Of a stretch of DNA of 8,086 nucleotides, positions 1 to 6,113 are shown in pieces (the stretch's first letter is position 1; every line of letters starts with the position of its first letter). Source of the stretch: Betaproteobacteria bacterium. Lineage in GTDB: Bacteria > Pseudomonadota > Gammaproteobacteria > Burkholderiales > SG8-39. The notes below the pieces were generated by a model, which was not told the origin of the DNA, ran no database searches, and was given only the letters and a program-made list of their open reading frames with translations. The translations under genes and the position numbers were made by a program. The stretch lies in the NCBI GenBank assembly GCA_016867955.1, contig VGIE01000085.1:1-8086 (forward strand), in the 5' to 3' direction.

Positions 1-2063
1 CCTGCCGCCTTCAGCATCGCATGGTCCTGCGGAGGAATCACCCCCCCGCATACGACGATAACATCGACCGCCCCGCGTGCCCGCAGTTCATTGATCAACT
101 GGGGGACCAGTGTCTTGTGTCCTGCCGCCTGCGAGGACACGCCGACGACGTGAACGTCGTTCTCGACGGCATGCCGCGCGGCCTCCTCCGGCGTCTGGAA
201 CAGCGGTCCGATGTCCACGTCGAACCCGATATCGGCAAAGGCCGTGGCAATGACCTTGGCACCACGGTCATGGCCATCCTGCCCCAGCTTGGCGACCAGC
301 ATGCGCGGTCGGCGGCCCTCGGACTTCAGGAAGGCATCCACCTCTCCGCGAATCGTACTGAACCCTGCGTCTCCATCGAACGCCGAGCCATAGACACCGC
401 TGATCGATTGCGTCACGGCACGATGTCGCCCGAACACCTTCTCCAGCGCGTCGGAAATCTCGCCGACGGTCGCGCGTGCTCGCGCGGCGACCACGGCCAC
501 CTCAAGCAGGTTGCCCGACTTGCTTGCGGCGGCCTCCGTCAACGCCGACAGTGCGGCCTTGCAGGCCCGCTCATCGCGCGCGGCGCGCACCCCTTTCAGG
601 CGGCGGATTTGCGACTCGCGCACCGCGGTATTGTCGATATCGAGAATCTCGATCTCGGGCTCGTCGTCGCGCTGGTACTTGTTGACCCCGACGATCACCT
701 CTTCACCGCGATCGATGCGCGCCTGCCGCATCGCCGAGGACTGCTCGATGCGAAGCTTGGGCACGCCGGATTCGACGGCCTTTGTCATGCCCCCCAACGA
801 CTCCACTTCATCGATGACCTTGCGCGCTTCCCGGACGAGGGACGCCGTCAGCGACTCGATGTAATAGGAGCCCGCCAGGGGGTCCACGACCCTGGGGACG
901 CCGGTTTCCTCCTGAATCAGCAACTGCGTATTGCGTGCAATATGCGCCGAGAACGGCGTCGGCAGAGCCAGCGCCTCGTCAAACGAATTGGTGTGCAGGG
1001 ATTGCGTCCCGCCAAGCACCGCCGCCAACGCCTCGATGGTGGTGCGAATGATGTTGTTGTAGGGGTCGCGGCTGGTGAGGCTCACCCCCGAAGTCTGGCA
1101 GTGCGTCCTCAGCATCAGCGACTGCGGATCCTTGGGGTCGAAATGCTCGCGCATCAGCTCGGCCCACAGCAGGCGCGCAGCGCGCAGCTTCGCGACCTCC
1201 ATGAAGAAGTTCATACCTATCGCGAAGAAGAACGAGAGCCGGGGGGCAAACTCGTCCACCTTCAGGCCGCTCGCGATGGCGGTGCGGACATACTCGATAC
1301 CGTCGGCGATGGTATAGCCCAGTTCCTGAACGCAGGTCGCGCCCGCTTCCTGCATGTGATAGCCGGAGATCGAGATCGGATTGAACTTCGGCATGTTGCG
1401 TGCGGTGTAGCCGATGATGTCGGCCACGATGCGCATGGATGGCGCCGGCGGGTAGATATAGGTGTTGCGGACCATGAACTCCTTGAGAATGTCGTTCTGG
1501 ACCGTGCCATTCAGCTTGGCCAATGCGACGCCCTGCTCTTTCGCCGCGACGATATACATCGCCATGATGGGCAGCACCGCCCCGTTCATTGTCATGGACA
1601 CCGACATCCTGTCCAGCGGAATACCGCCGAAGAGAATTTTCATGTCCTCGACGCTGTCGATCGCGACGCCGGCCTTTCCGACATCGCCGACGACTCGGGG
1701 GTTGTCAGAGTCGTAGCCGCGGTGCGTCGGAAGATCAAAGGCCACCGACAGCCCCGTCTGACCTGCCGCCAGGTTCCGGCGGTAGAAGGCGTTGGATTCC
1801 TCGGCCGTGGAAAAGCCGGCGTACTGCCGCACCGTCCACGACCGGCCTGCATACATGGTTGCCTTCGGCCCCCGGACAAAAGGAGCAAAGCCCGGCAGGC
1901 TGCCGACGTGCTGGAGTCCCGACAGATCGTCGGCGGAATACAGTGGCTTGACAGCGATCCCTTCTGCGGTGTGCCAGGTCAGGAACTCGGGGTCAGCACC
2001 CTTGATTTCCTTCGATGCCAGCTTCTGCCACTCTTCCAGCGATGGATGGCGGGATGATTTCAT
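1..2063 (-). CDS. scpA: Methylmalonyl-CoA mutase, large catalytic subunit (C-terminus cut by window edge)
   Basis: Adenosylcobalamin-dependent enzyme that interconverts (R)-methylmalonyl-CoA and succinyl-CoA in cytosolic propionate and branched-chain/odd-chain fatty acid metabolism. I translated the minus strand from the ATG at 2063; the frame stays open to base 1, giving 687 complete residues. The family is usually about 715-720 long, so some 30 C-terminal residues lie outside. The N-terminal barrel shows RQYAGFST (Tyr81, matching the family's active-site Tyr), FDLPTHRGYDSDNP (109-122), TMNGAV (158-163) and SGYHMQEAGA with His236, matching the active-site His. The C-terminal B12 domain has the base-off motif DGHDRG (596-601), with His598 as the cobalt ligand, then GVSSQAAGHKTLVP and VVCGGVIPP. 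The start is supported by AAGGGG at 2072-2077, eight bases upstream. No small subunit or chaperone gene is visible; any partner would lie downstream, outside the window. The gene diverges from yacG. A long plus-strand frame covering it is only an antisense shadow. Confidence 0.97.
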   Translation of the reverse strand, partial: MKSSRHPSLEEWQKLASKEIKGADPEFLTWHTAEGIAVKPLYSADDLSGLQHVGSLPGFAPFVRGPKATMYAGRSWTVRQYAGFSTAEESNAFYRRNLAAGQTGLSVAFDLPTHRGYDSDNPRVVGDVGKAGVAIDSVEDMKILFGGIPLDRMSVSMTMNGAVLPIMAMYIVAAKEQGVALAKLNGTVQNDILKEFMVRNTYIYPPAPSMRIVADIIGYTARNMPKFNPISISGYHMQEAGATCVQELGYTIADGIEYVRTAIASGLKVDEFAPRLSFFFAIGMNFFMEVAKLRAARLLWAELMREHFDPKDPQSLMLRTHCQTSGVSLTSRDPYNNIIRTTIEALAAVLGGTQSLHTNSFDEALALPTPFSAHIARNTQLLIQEETGVPRVVDPLAGSYYIESLTASLVREARKVIDEVESLGGMTKAVESGVPKLRIEQSSAMRQARIDRGEEVIVGVNKYQRDDEPEIEILDIDNTAVRESQIRRLKGVRAARDERACKAALSALTEAAASKSGNLLEVAVVAARARATVGEISDALEKVFGRHRAVTQSISGVYGSAFDGDAGFSTIRGEVDAFLKSEGRRPRMLVAKLGQDGHDRGAKVIATAFADIGFDVDIGPLFQTPEEAARHAVENDVHVVGVSSQAAGHKTLVPQLINELRARGAVDVIVVCGGVIPPQDHAMLKAA

Positions 2064-2146
2064 TCCCAGAACCCCTTATCTAGACCACTCGGGATTGCAA
2101 CATCAGGCCGCGCCTGCCGGTACGCGTCGTTGGCACAGACTTTGAC

Positions 2147-2167
2147 AGCGCGGGCAGAGCCCGCTCT
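2147..2167. repeat. Short GC-rich hairpin in the mutase 5' flank
   Basis: GCGGGC (2150-2155), a three-base AGA spacer, then GCCCGC (2159-2164), a perfect six-pair stem. It extends by two more pairs past one mismatch (2147-2148 with 2166-2167). On the plus strand it is followed by CTTTC, too short for a convincing intrinsic terminator tract. It lies 84-104 bases upstream of the mutase start, so in the mutase transcript it could be a leader structure if the promoter is further upstream. It may also be chance in GC-rich DNA. Confidence 0.3.
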
Positions 2168-2345
2168 TTCGGAGGCGGCCAAGCAGCCGCGTGCGGGGTC
2201 ACGAAGCGACGAAAAAAACTATCCTGCCTGTACTTCCGCCAACCAGTCAGCACCAGCAGGTAGCTGCAGCCTGCATTGCCCACCGTTTGCAGTGGTCCGA
2301 CCGATGACCGGCAAGCCGACGACAGAACCGACGCAAGGTGAGGCA

Positions 2346-2654
2346 ATGACTGGGGCCAAAGTGTATCTGATACAGCAAGTTCCTTCAATTCCGCACCACC
2401 ACCAGTTATTGCCGGATGAAGCGTTTTACCCGTCGGATGTACGCTGGTTCAACGACATTTGCAGCATTTTGCTGGCAGCACTGCCGCCAGTGCCTGGCCG
2501 TGCGCATGGATCCCGGCGTCGGGCGACACGTGCCAAGAGGGACTTGCCGTTCCCGAATTCCGCCAAGTATCCTCGGCCGGTATTTTTCCCGCGAGATCCG
2601 GAACGAAGCGCGCGCCCGGAATCGCCCGACCAGAGACGCCAGGACCGCACGTGA
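2346..2654 (+). CDS. Doubtful 102-residue open frame overlapping the yacG start
   Basis: Open frame from the ATG at 2346 to a TGA at 2652-2654; the frame is open further, back to an ATG at 2130. Two points argue for it. A purine-rich AAGGTGAGG lies just before the ATG, and its stop overlaps the yacG GTG in a GTGA arrangement typical of translationally coupled genes. Several points argue against. The translation (begins MTGAKVYLIQQVPSIPHHH) matches no family I know. Its second half is an Arg/Pro-rich run typical of out-of-frame GC-rich DNA. By hand count about 63% of its third codon positions are G/C, against about 72% in yacG, and the palindrome at 2362-2374 sits inside it. There is no signal peptide or membrane segment beyond a short hydrophobic stretch (ICSILLAALPPV). 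It is most likely non-coding. Confidence 0.15.
   Translation: MTGAKVYLIQQVPSIPHHHQLLPDEAFYPSDVRWFNDICSILLAALPPVPGRAHGSRRRATRAKRDLPFPNSAKYPRPVFFPRDPERSARPESPDQRRQDRT
2362..2374. promoter_or_regulatory. Candidate operator: perfect palindrome TGTATC-T-GATACA
   Basis: A perfect inverted repeat with six-base arms and one central base, AT-rich within a GC-rich setting, between the divergent mutase and yacG genes. It is about 300 bases from the mutase ATG and 277 from the yacG GTG. A TGTAT...ATACA layout resembles half-sites bound by dimeric helix-turn-helix repressors, such as some GntR/FCD-family proteins. That resemblance is inference, and no regulator gene is encoded in the window. A chance palindrome is possible. 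Confidence 0.35.
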
Positions 2655-2845
2655 CGATCAAGACCGTTAGCTGCCCGAGTTGCTCGGCTCCAGTCGAATG
2701 GAGCGCGAAGTCCGCCTTTCGACCATTCTGTTCGGAAAGGTGCAAACTGCAGTACTTGGGCGCGTGGGCGACCGAGCGCTACAGAATTCCTGAGTCTGGC
2801 AGGACTAGCCAGGATACCGACGCCACCTCCCCGCCAGCGTCGTAG
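2651..2845 (+). CDS. yacG: YacG, DNA gyrase inhibitor, zinc-finger protein
   Basis: Small zinc-binding protein that in Escherichia coli binds the GyrB subunit and blocks DNA binding and supercoiling by gyrase. This copy is 64 residues, the usual family size. The zinc site is CPSC (Cys8, Cys11) plus CSERC (Cys27, Cys31), spaced as in the family. The FRPFCS stretch and the following LGAWATERYRIP signature (36-47) identify YacG. The GTG start at 2651 is chosen because AGGA (2641-2644) lies six bases upstream and the protein then has normal length; the frame stays open upstream without homologous sequence. The tail after Pro47 is short and Ser/Thr-rich, less acidic than in E. coli. The residue before LGAWA is Tyr35, where the E. 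coli protein has Asp. The gene is convergent with the Nudix gene (27-base gap) and divergent from the mutase; the coaE and zapD genes that often precede yacG are absent. Confidence 0.95.
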   Translation: MTIKTVSCPSCSAPVEWSAKSAFRPFCSERCKLQYLGAWATERYRIPESGRTSQDTDATSPPAS

Positions 2846-2858
2846 CGGCTGCTGCCGC
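2845..2858. terminator. Weak hairpin between convergent yacG and Nudix genes
   Basis: GCGGC (2845-2849), loop TGCT, GCCGC (2854-2858). It lies in the 27-base gap where the two convergent transcripts meet and begins at the last base of the yacG stop codon. There is no T-run on either strand, so a classical intrinsic terminator is not supported. It could contribute to bidirectional ending or be chance. Confidence 0.2.
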
Positions 2859-2872
2859 GGACTGCCGGACCT

Positions 2873-3811
2873 CTACAGCACCCAGGCTGCGCGCATCATG
2901 GCAACGCCGTGTGCGCCATGCAGCCATGCCGTCTCAAGGTCGCCGGGCGTCATGCCTCCAATGGCATACACCGGAATGGCCGAACCGGCGATTGCCGAAC
3001 CGAACTGTTCCCAGCCGGCGGGCACCACTTCGGGATGTGTCGGCGTCAATCCGACCGGGCCTACCACGGCGAAATCCAAGGACAGTGCTTCGGCACGGCG
3101 CAGCTCATCCGCAGAATGACAGGATGCCGCACACCAGCCAAGGTCAGGCCGAAGGTTCAGTTCCGACAACTGCCGCGCGGTCAGGTGAACGCCGGCGGCG
3201 CCGATCCGGCGCGCCATTGCGATGTCCGTGTTGACCAGAACGCGCGCGCCAAGCGGCCTGCACATTTCGATGACCGCACTTGCGAATCCTTCAAGCACCC
3301 TGGGATCGAGCTGTTTCTCGCGGACCTGTATCAGGCGCAACCCTCCGCGAAGACGATGTTCGAGACGCCGCAGGGTTTCGTCCATCCCGATGAGGGATGC
3401 CTGGGTGATGGCGTACTCCGCGGGCAGTTGCAGCGCCTTGAGCACCGGAGCGTTGGCAGGCAGCATTGGCGCGACATCGACCGCCGAAGGATCCTGCCAG
3501 CTCAGCGTCTGGCCTTCCACGGACTGCAACTCGCCGTGCCACTCGGTCACCCGAAAGAAGTTCAGCGTTACGGTCGCATGCGGATAGGCGAAACGCCGGA
3601 CAATCCATGGGTATGCTCGAATGACGTCAACGCCGAGTTCCTCGGACACTTCCCTCGCCAGCGCGGCGGCTACGGGCTCCCGCGGCTCGACCTTGCCACC
3701 CGGAAACTCCCAGTAGCCCGGATACACTTTCTTGCGCGGGCGCTGCGCCAGGAGAACCCGGCCATCTGGCCGAACCAGGACGGCAACCGCAACTTCGACC
3801 GGCTGAGTCAC
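2873..3811 (-). CDS. Nudix hydrolase (MutT-type) fused to a ThiE/TenI-like domain
   Basis: A 312-residue two-domain protein. Residues 1 to about 128 are a MutT-like Nudix hydrolase. The Nudix box (39-61) fits GX5EX7REUXEEXGU exactly, ending REVSEELGV. The early RPRKKVYPGYWEFPGG stretch is typical of MutT, which hydrolyses oxidised dGTP. Residues from about 130 to 312 form a barrel domain related to thiamine-phosphate synthase, with IQVREK (161-166), GVHL (207-210), CHSADEL, VGPVGLTPTHPE (250-261) and IGGMTP (284-289). This fusion is known in proteobacteria, where the C-terminal domain's job is unclear. The two Mg-binding Asp and the TPTK lysine of true ThiE are replaced here (Thr195, Gln214, His259), so thiamine synthesis is doubtful. 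The start is GTG at 3811, giving the normal MutT N-terminus; the Shine-Dalgarno sequence is poor. The gene follows the ATPase gene by only 21 bases, so it is probably co-transcribed and perhaps translationally coupled. Confidence 0.92.
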   Translation of the reverse strand: MTQPVEVAVAVLVRPDGRVLLAQRPRKKVYPGYWEFPGGKVEPREPVAAALAREVSEELGVDVIRAYPWIVRRFAYPHATVTLNFFRVTEWHGELQSVEGQTLSWQDPSAVDVAPMLPANAPVLKALQLPAEYAITQASLIGMDETLRRLEHRLRGGLRLIQVREKQLDPRVLEGFASAVIEMCRPLGARVLVNTDIAMARRIGAAGVHLTARQLSELNLRPDLGWCAASCHSADELRRAEALSLDFAVVGPVGLTPTHPEVVPAGWEQFGSAIAGSAIPVYAIGGMTPGDLETAWLHGAHGVAMMRAAWVL

Positions 3812-3832
3812 TCGGGCTGGCGGCGCTGCGGA

Positions 3833-4738
3833 CTACTTCTTGCGGCGCGCATCTGAGCGCCCTGCCCGAACCCGCGGCCGTGCCTTGCGGCCAGCCCAGT
3901 CGCGCGCGAACTGCCATGCTACGCGCCCCGAGCGCGATCCGCGCTGCAGCGCCCACTGCAGCGCCTCCTCGCGCGCCCCATCCGTCATGCCGCGCTCCTG
4001 GCCGAATGTCCGCAGCCAGTGATCGACGATATCGAGGTAGGCGTCCTGGTCGAAGGGATAGAAGGAAACCCACAGTCCGAAGCGCTCCGACAGGGACGTC
4101 TTTTCCTCCACCGTCTCCCCGGGGTGAATCTCATCGCCAAGGTATTTGGTCTCGAGGTTTTCCTGCATGTACTCGGGCATCAGGTGGCGCCGGTTCGACG
4201 TGGCATAGATCAGCAAGTTCTCCGGCGGCGCCGCGACCGACCCGTCGAGTACCGCCTTCATAGCCTTGTAGGCCGTCTCGGACGCCTCGAACGACAGGTC
4301 ATCGCAGAAAATGATGAAGCGCTCCTTGCGGCCATCGAGCAGGTCCGCGATATCCGCGAGGTCAATCAGATCCGCCTTGTCCACTTCGATCAGGCGCAAT
4401 CCACGAGCGGCATACTTGTTGAGGCACGCCTTGATGAGCGAGCTCTTCCCGGTACCCCGCGCACCTGTCAGCAACACGTTGTTTGCCGGCCTGCCCTCGA
4501 CGAACTGGCGCGTGTTCGCATCGACCAGGTCCTTCTGCCGGTCGATGTCGTGCAGGTCCGAGAGCCCGATGCCATGGGGATGCCGCACCGGCTGCAGATA
4601 GCCCTGCCCGCTCGCCTTGCGCCACCGAAACGCCACGCTGGCCGACCACGCGACCTCGGGAACCGCCGGCGGCAGCACGGCTTCTAGCCTGTCCATCAGC
4701 TTTTCCACCCGCAACAGAATCCTGTTCAAGTCATTCAT
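3833..4738 (-). CDS. DUF815-family AAA-type ATP-binding protein
   Basis: A 301-residue P-loop ATPase of the DUF815 family; cellular role unknown. The Walker A motif is GARGTGKS (92-99). Walker B lies in FIIFCDDLSFE (141-151), with the Asp pair at 146-147. A sensor-1-like Asn sits in YATSNRRHL (179-187). These fit the AAA+ core, and SNRRHL with the MPEY that follows is characteristic of the family. An N-terminal region of about 85 residues contains HPHGIGLSDLHDID, conserved in betaproteobacterial members as far as I recall. The C-terminus is strongly basic (ends RSDARRKK). The ATG at 4738 is the only reasonable start: in-frame upstream there is a TGA within four codons, and GGGTGA lies six bases before the ATG. 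A much stronger AGGAGG lies 29 bases upstream, too far to serve this ATG directly. The gene sits between argJ (69-base gap) and the Nudix fusion (21-base gap); this neighbourhood gives no clear function. Confidence 0.93.
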   Translation of the reverse strand: MNDLNRILLRVEKLMDRLEAVLPPAVPEVAWSASVAFRWRKASGQGYLQPVRHPHGIGLSDLHDIDRQKDLVDANTRQFVEGRPANNVLLTGARGTGKSSLIKACLNKYAARGLRLIEVDKADLIDLADIADLLDGRKERFIIFCDDLSFEASETAYKAMKAVLDGSVAAPPENLLIYATSNRRHLMPEYMQENLETKYLGDEIHPGETVEEKTSLSERFGLWVSFYPFDQDAYLDIVDHWLRTFGQERGMTDGAREEALQWALQRGSRSGRVAWQFARDWAGRKARPRVRAGRSDARRKK

Positions 4739-4807
4739 CGACTGTCACCCGGTGCCGGTAGCCGCCGCCTCCTGTCCGCGCCAGATGCATGCTGCTGCGC
4801 ATCGGGT

Positions 4808-6037
4808 TCACGTCCGGTACTCGGCGTTGATCTTCACGTAATCATAGGAATAGTCGCAGGTCCACACGGTCGCGCTGCCTTCGCCCTGCCCGAGGGATAT
4901 CAGCACCGTGATTTCCGCCTGCTTCATCTCGCGCGCACCGTCTTCTTCACGGTATGTCGCCGCCCGCCCACCCCGATCAATCACCTTTACCCCGCCGATG
5001 TGGATGTCGATCATCGACGTGTCCAGCTCCAGTATGCCCGCGTTGCCGACGGCCATGATCAGCCGTCCGAGGTTCGGATCGGACGCAAAGAAAGCTGTCT
5101 TGACCAGCGGCGAGTTGGCGACCGAGCGTGCCACGGCGACTGCGTCGGCGACCGAGGCCGCGCCTGCAACGTCCACGGTAATGAACTTGGTTGCCCCTTC
5201 GCCATCGCGCGCGATCGCCTGGGCGAGCAGGGTGGCGACTTCGCGCACAGCCGCGTACAGGCGCGCATATTCCGGCGCCGCGCGCGAAACGATGTCCGGC
5301 GTGCCGGCGCCCCCCGTTGCCACCAGCACGAACGAGTCGTTGGTCGAGGTGTCTCCATCGACTGTAACCCGATTGAACGATACATCCGCCGTGTCCTGCA
5401 CCATGCGCCTCAGCATGTCGCCGGACACCGCGGCGTCGGTCGCGATGAACGCCAGCATGGTTGCCATGTTCGGCTGCAGCATGCCCACACCCTTGGCCAT
5501 GCCCGTGACACCGACAACGCGCCCTGCAATTTCCACGGTGCGCGAGAACGCCTTCGGCACGGTGTCTGTGGTCATGATCGCCGCCGCGGCGTCGGCCCAA
5601 TTGGCATCCCCCAGGCTCGACACGCACCGCGGCAGAGCCGCTTCGATACGGTCGACGGGCAGATGCTCCAGGATCACCCCGGTGGAGAAAGGCAGCACTT
5701 CAGACGCCTTGCAGCCCAATGCGGCAGCGACCGCTTCGCACGTCCTGCGCGAAGCCGCGAGGCCCTGCTCGCCGGTGCCGCAATTGGCATTCCCGGCATT
5801 TACGATCAGGGCACGCATGGAATCCGCCGCTGCCAGCGCCTCCCGGCACACCCGCACCGGCGCAGCGGCAAAACTGTTGCGCGTGAACACCCCGGCCACA
5901 CGACTGCCGGGCGCGAGGCTCATCAGCATCAGGTCGCGGCGGCCAGCTTTCCGGATGCCGGCTTCGGCGTATCCGAGCTTGACGCCCCTGATTTCACGCA
6001 ATGATTTTGGGTCTGGCGGATTAAGATTGACGGCCAT
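4808..6037 (-). CDS. argJ: ArgJ, glutamate N-acetyltransferase / ornithine acetyltransferase
   Basis: Transfers the acetyl group from N-acetylornithine to glutamate in the cyclic arginine pathway; some family members also use acetyl-CoA to make N-acetylglutamate, and the sequence alone does not settle which type this is. The protein is 409 residues, the usual length. It is made as a precursor that cuts itself between Ala192 and Thr193 in KGVGMLQPNMATML (183-195), leaving Thr193 as the nucleophile. The oxyanion Thr-Gly is Thr119-Gly120 in FSTGVI. Other hallmarks are GNANCGTGEQG (82-92), MTTDTVPK (155-162), DGDTSTNDSF and the C-terminal CDYSYDYVKINAEYRT. The start at 6037 (MAVNLNPPDPKSLREIRGVKLG) matches the family N-terminus and has GGGG eight bases upstream. 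The frame continues to 6256, but that part overlaps the secA 3' end and is not ArgJ-like. It lies 76 bases after secA on the same strand, with an inverted repeat just before its ribosome-binding site. Confidence 0.97.
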   Translation of the reverse strand: MAVNLNPPDPKSLREIRGVKLGYAEAGIRKAGRRDLMLMSLAPGSRVAGVFTRNSFAAAPVRVCREALAAADSMRALIVNAGNANCGTGEQGLAASRRTCEAVAAALGCKASEVLPFSTGVILEHLPVDRIEAALPRCVSSLGDANWADAAAAIMTTDTVPKAFSRTVEIAGRVVGVTGMAKGVGMLQPNMATMLAFIATDAAVSGDMLRRMVQDTADVSFNRVTVDGDTSTNDSFVLVATGGAGTPDIVSRAAPEYARLYAAVREVATLLAQAIARDGEGATKFITVDVAGAASVADAVAVARSVANSPLVKTAFFASDPNLGRLIMAVGNAGILELDTSMIDIHIGGVKVIDRGGRAATYREEDGAREMKQAEITVLISLGQGEGSATVWTCDYSYDYVKINAEYRT

Positions 6038-6048
6038 CGAACTACCCC

Positions 6049-6098
6049 GACTCAGGCAATGGAATGTGTCATGACCAGCGGGTGAAGATTGCCTGGTC
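6049..6098 (-). repeat. Inverted repeat in the secA-argJ gap, with an alternative pairing
   Basis: GAC-T-CAGGCAAT (6049-6060) pairs with ATTGCCTG-GTC (6088-6098): eleven base pairs with one bulged base around a 27-base loop. A second, mutually exclusive stem pairs GACCAG (6073-6078) with CTGGTC (6093-6098). In the argJ-sense transcript the long stem begins 16 bases after the secA stop codon and ends 11 bases before the argJ ATG, directly before the GGGG ribosome-binding site. There is no U-tract, so a standard intrinsic terminator is unlikely. It could be a partial terminator, an mRNA-stabilising stem or a structure affecting argJ translation. Confidence 0.45.
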
Positions 6099-6113
6099 CC
6101 CAGCTCGCGGAAT

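Larger units (their letters stand above)
2064..2650. other. Intergenic region between mutase and yacG
   Basis: About 590 bases between two divergent genes, unusually long for this compact window. It must hold the mutase promoter (minus strand) and probably that of yacG (plus strand). I found no convincing -35/-10 pair for either gene. It contains the mutase ribosome-binding site (2072-2077), a GC-rich hairpin (2147-2167), a perfect palindrome (2362-2374) and an open frame abutting yacG. Reading frames across it on both strands give low-complexity Arg/Pro/Ala-rich translations with no family motif that I recognise. The middle (about 2340-2480) is more AT-rich than the flanking genes, which fits a regulatory region. 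I see no tRNA-like cloverleaf, insertion-sequence end or direct repeat. Confidence 0.7.

Noticed and set aside
21..2057. Plus-strand open frame of 678 codons
   Set aside because: It lies exactly antisense to the mutase gene and has no recognisable domain. GC-rich codon use on the real strand suppresses stops on the opposite strand, and the minus-strand translation is an unmistakable mutase.
2080..2388. Minus-strand frame of 102 codons upstream of the mutase
   Set aside because: No recognisable motif, low-complexity Arg/Pro/Ser content and no clear ribosome-binding site; it lies within the regulatory gap.
2459..2650. Upstream extension of yacG to an ATG at 2459
   Set aside because: It would double the usual length with sequence lacking family similarity; GTG at 2651 has an AGGA at good spacing.
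2909..3856. Plus-strand frame of 315 codons
   Set aside because: Antisense shadow of the Nudix/ThiE-like gene; no family motifs, while the minus strand has a complete Nudix box.
3627..4073. Minus-strand frame of 148 codons bridging the ATPase and Nudix genes
   Set aside because: Out-of-frame Arg/Gly/Ala-rich translation overlapping two well-supported genes on the same strand.
4908..6074. Plus-strand frames of 388 and 334 codons across argJ
   Set aside because: Antisense shadows of argJ, rich in Ser/Ala/Arg and without domains.
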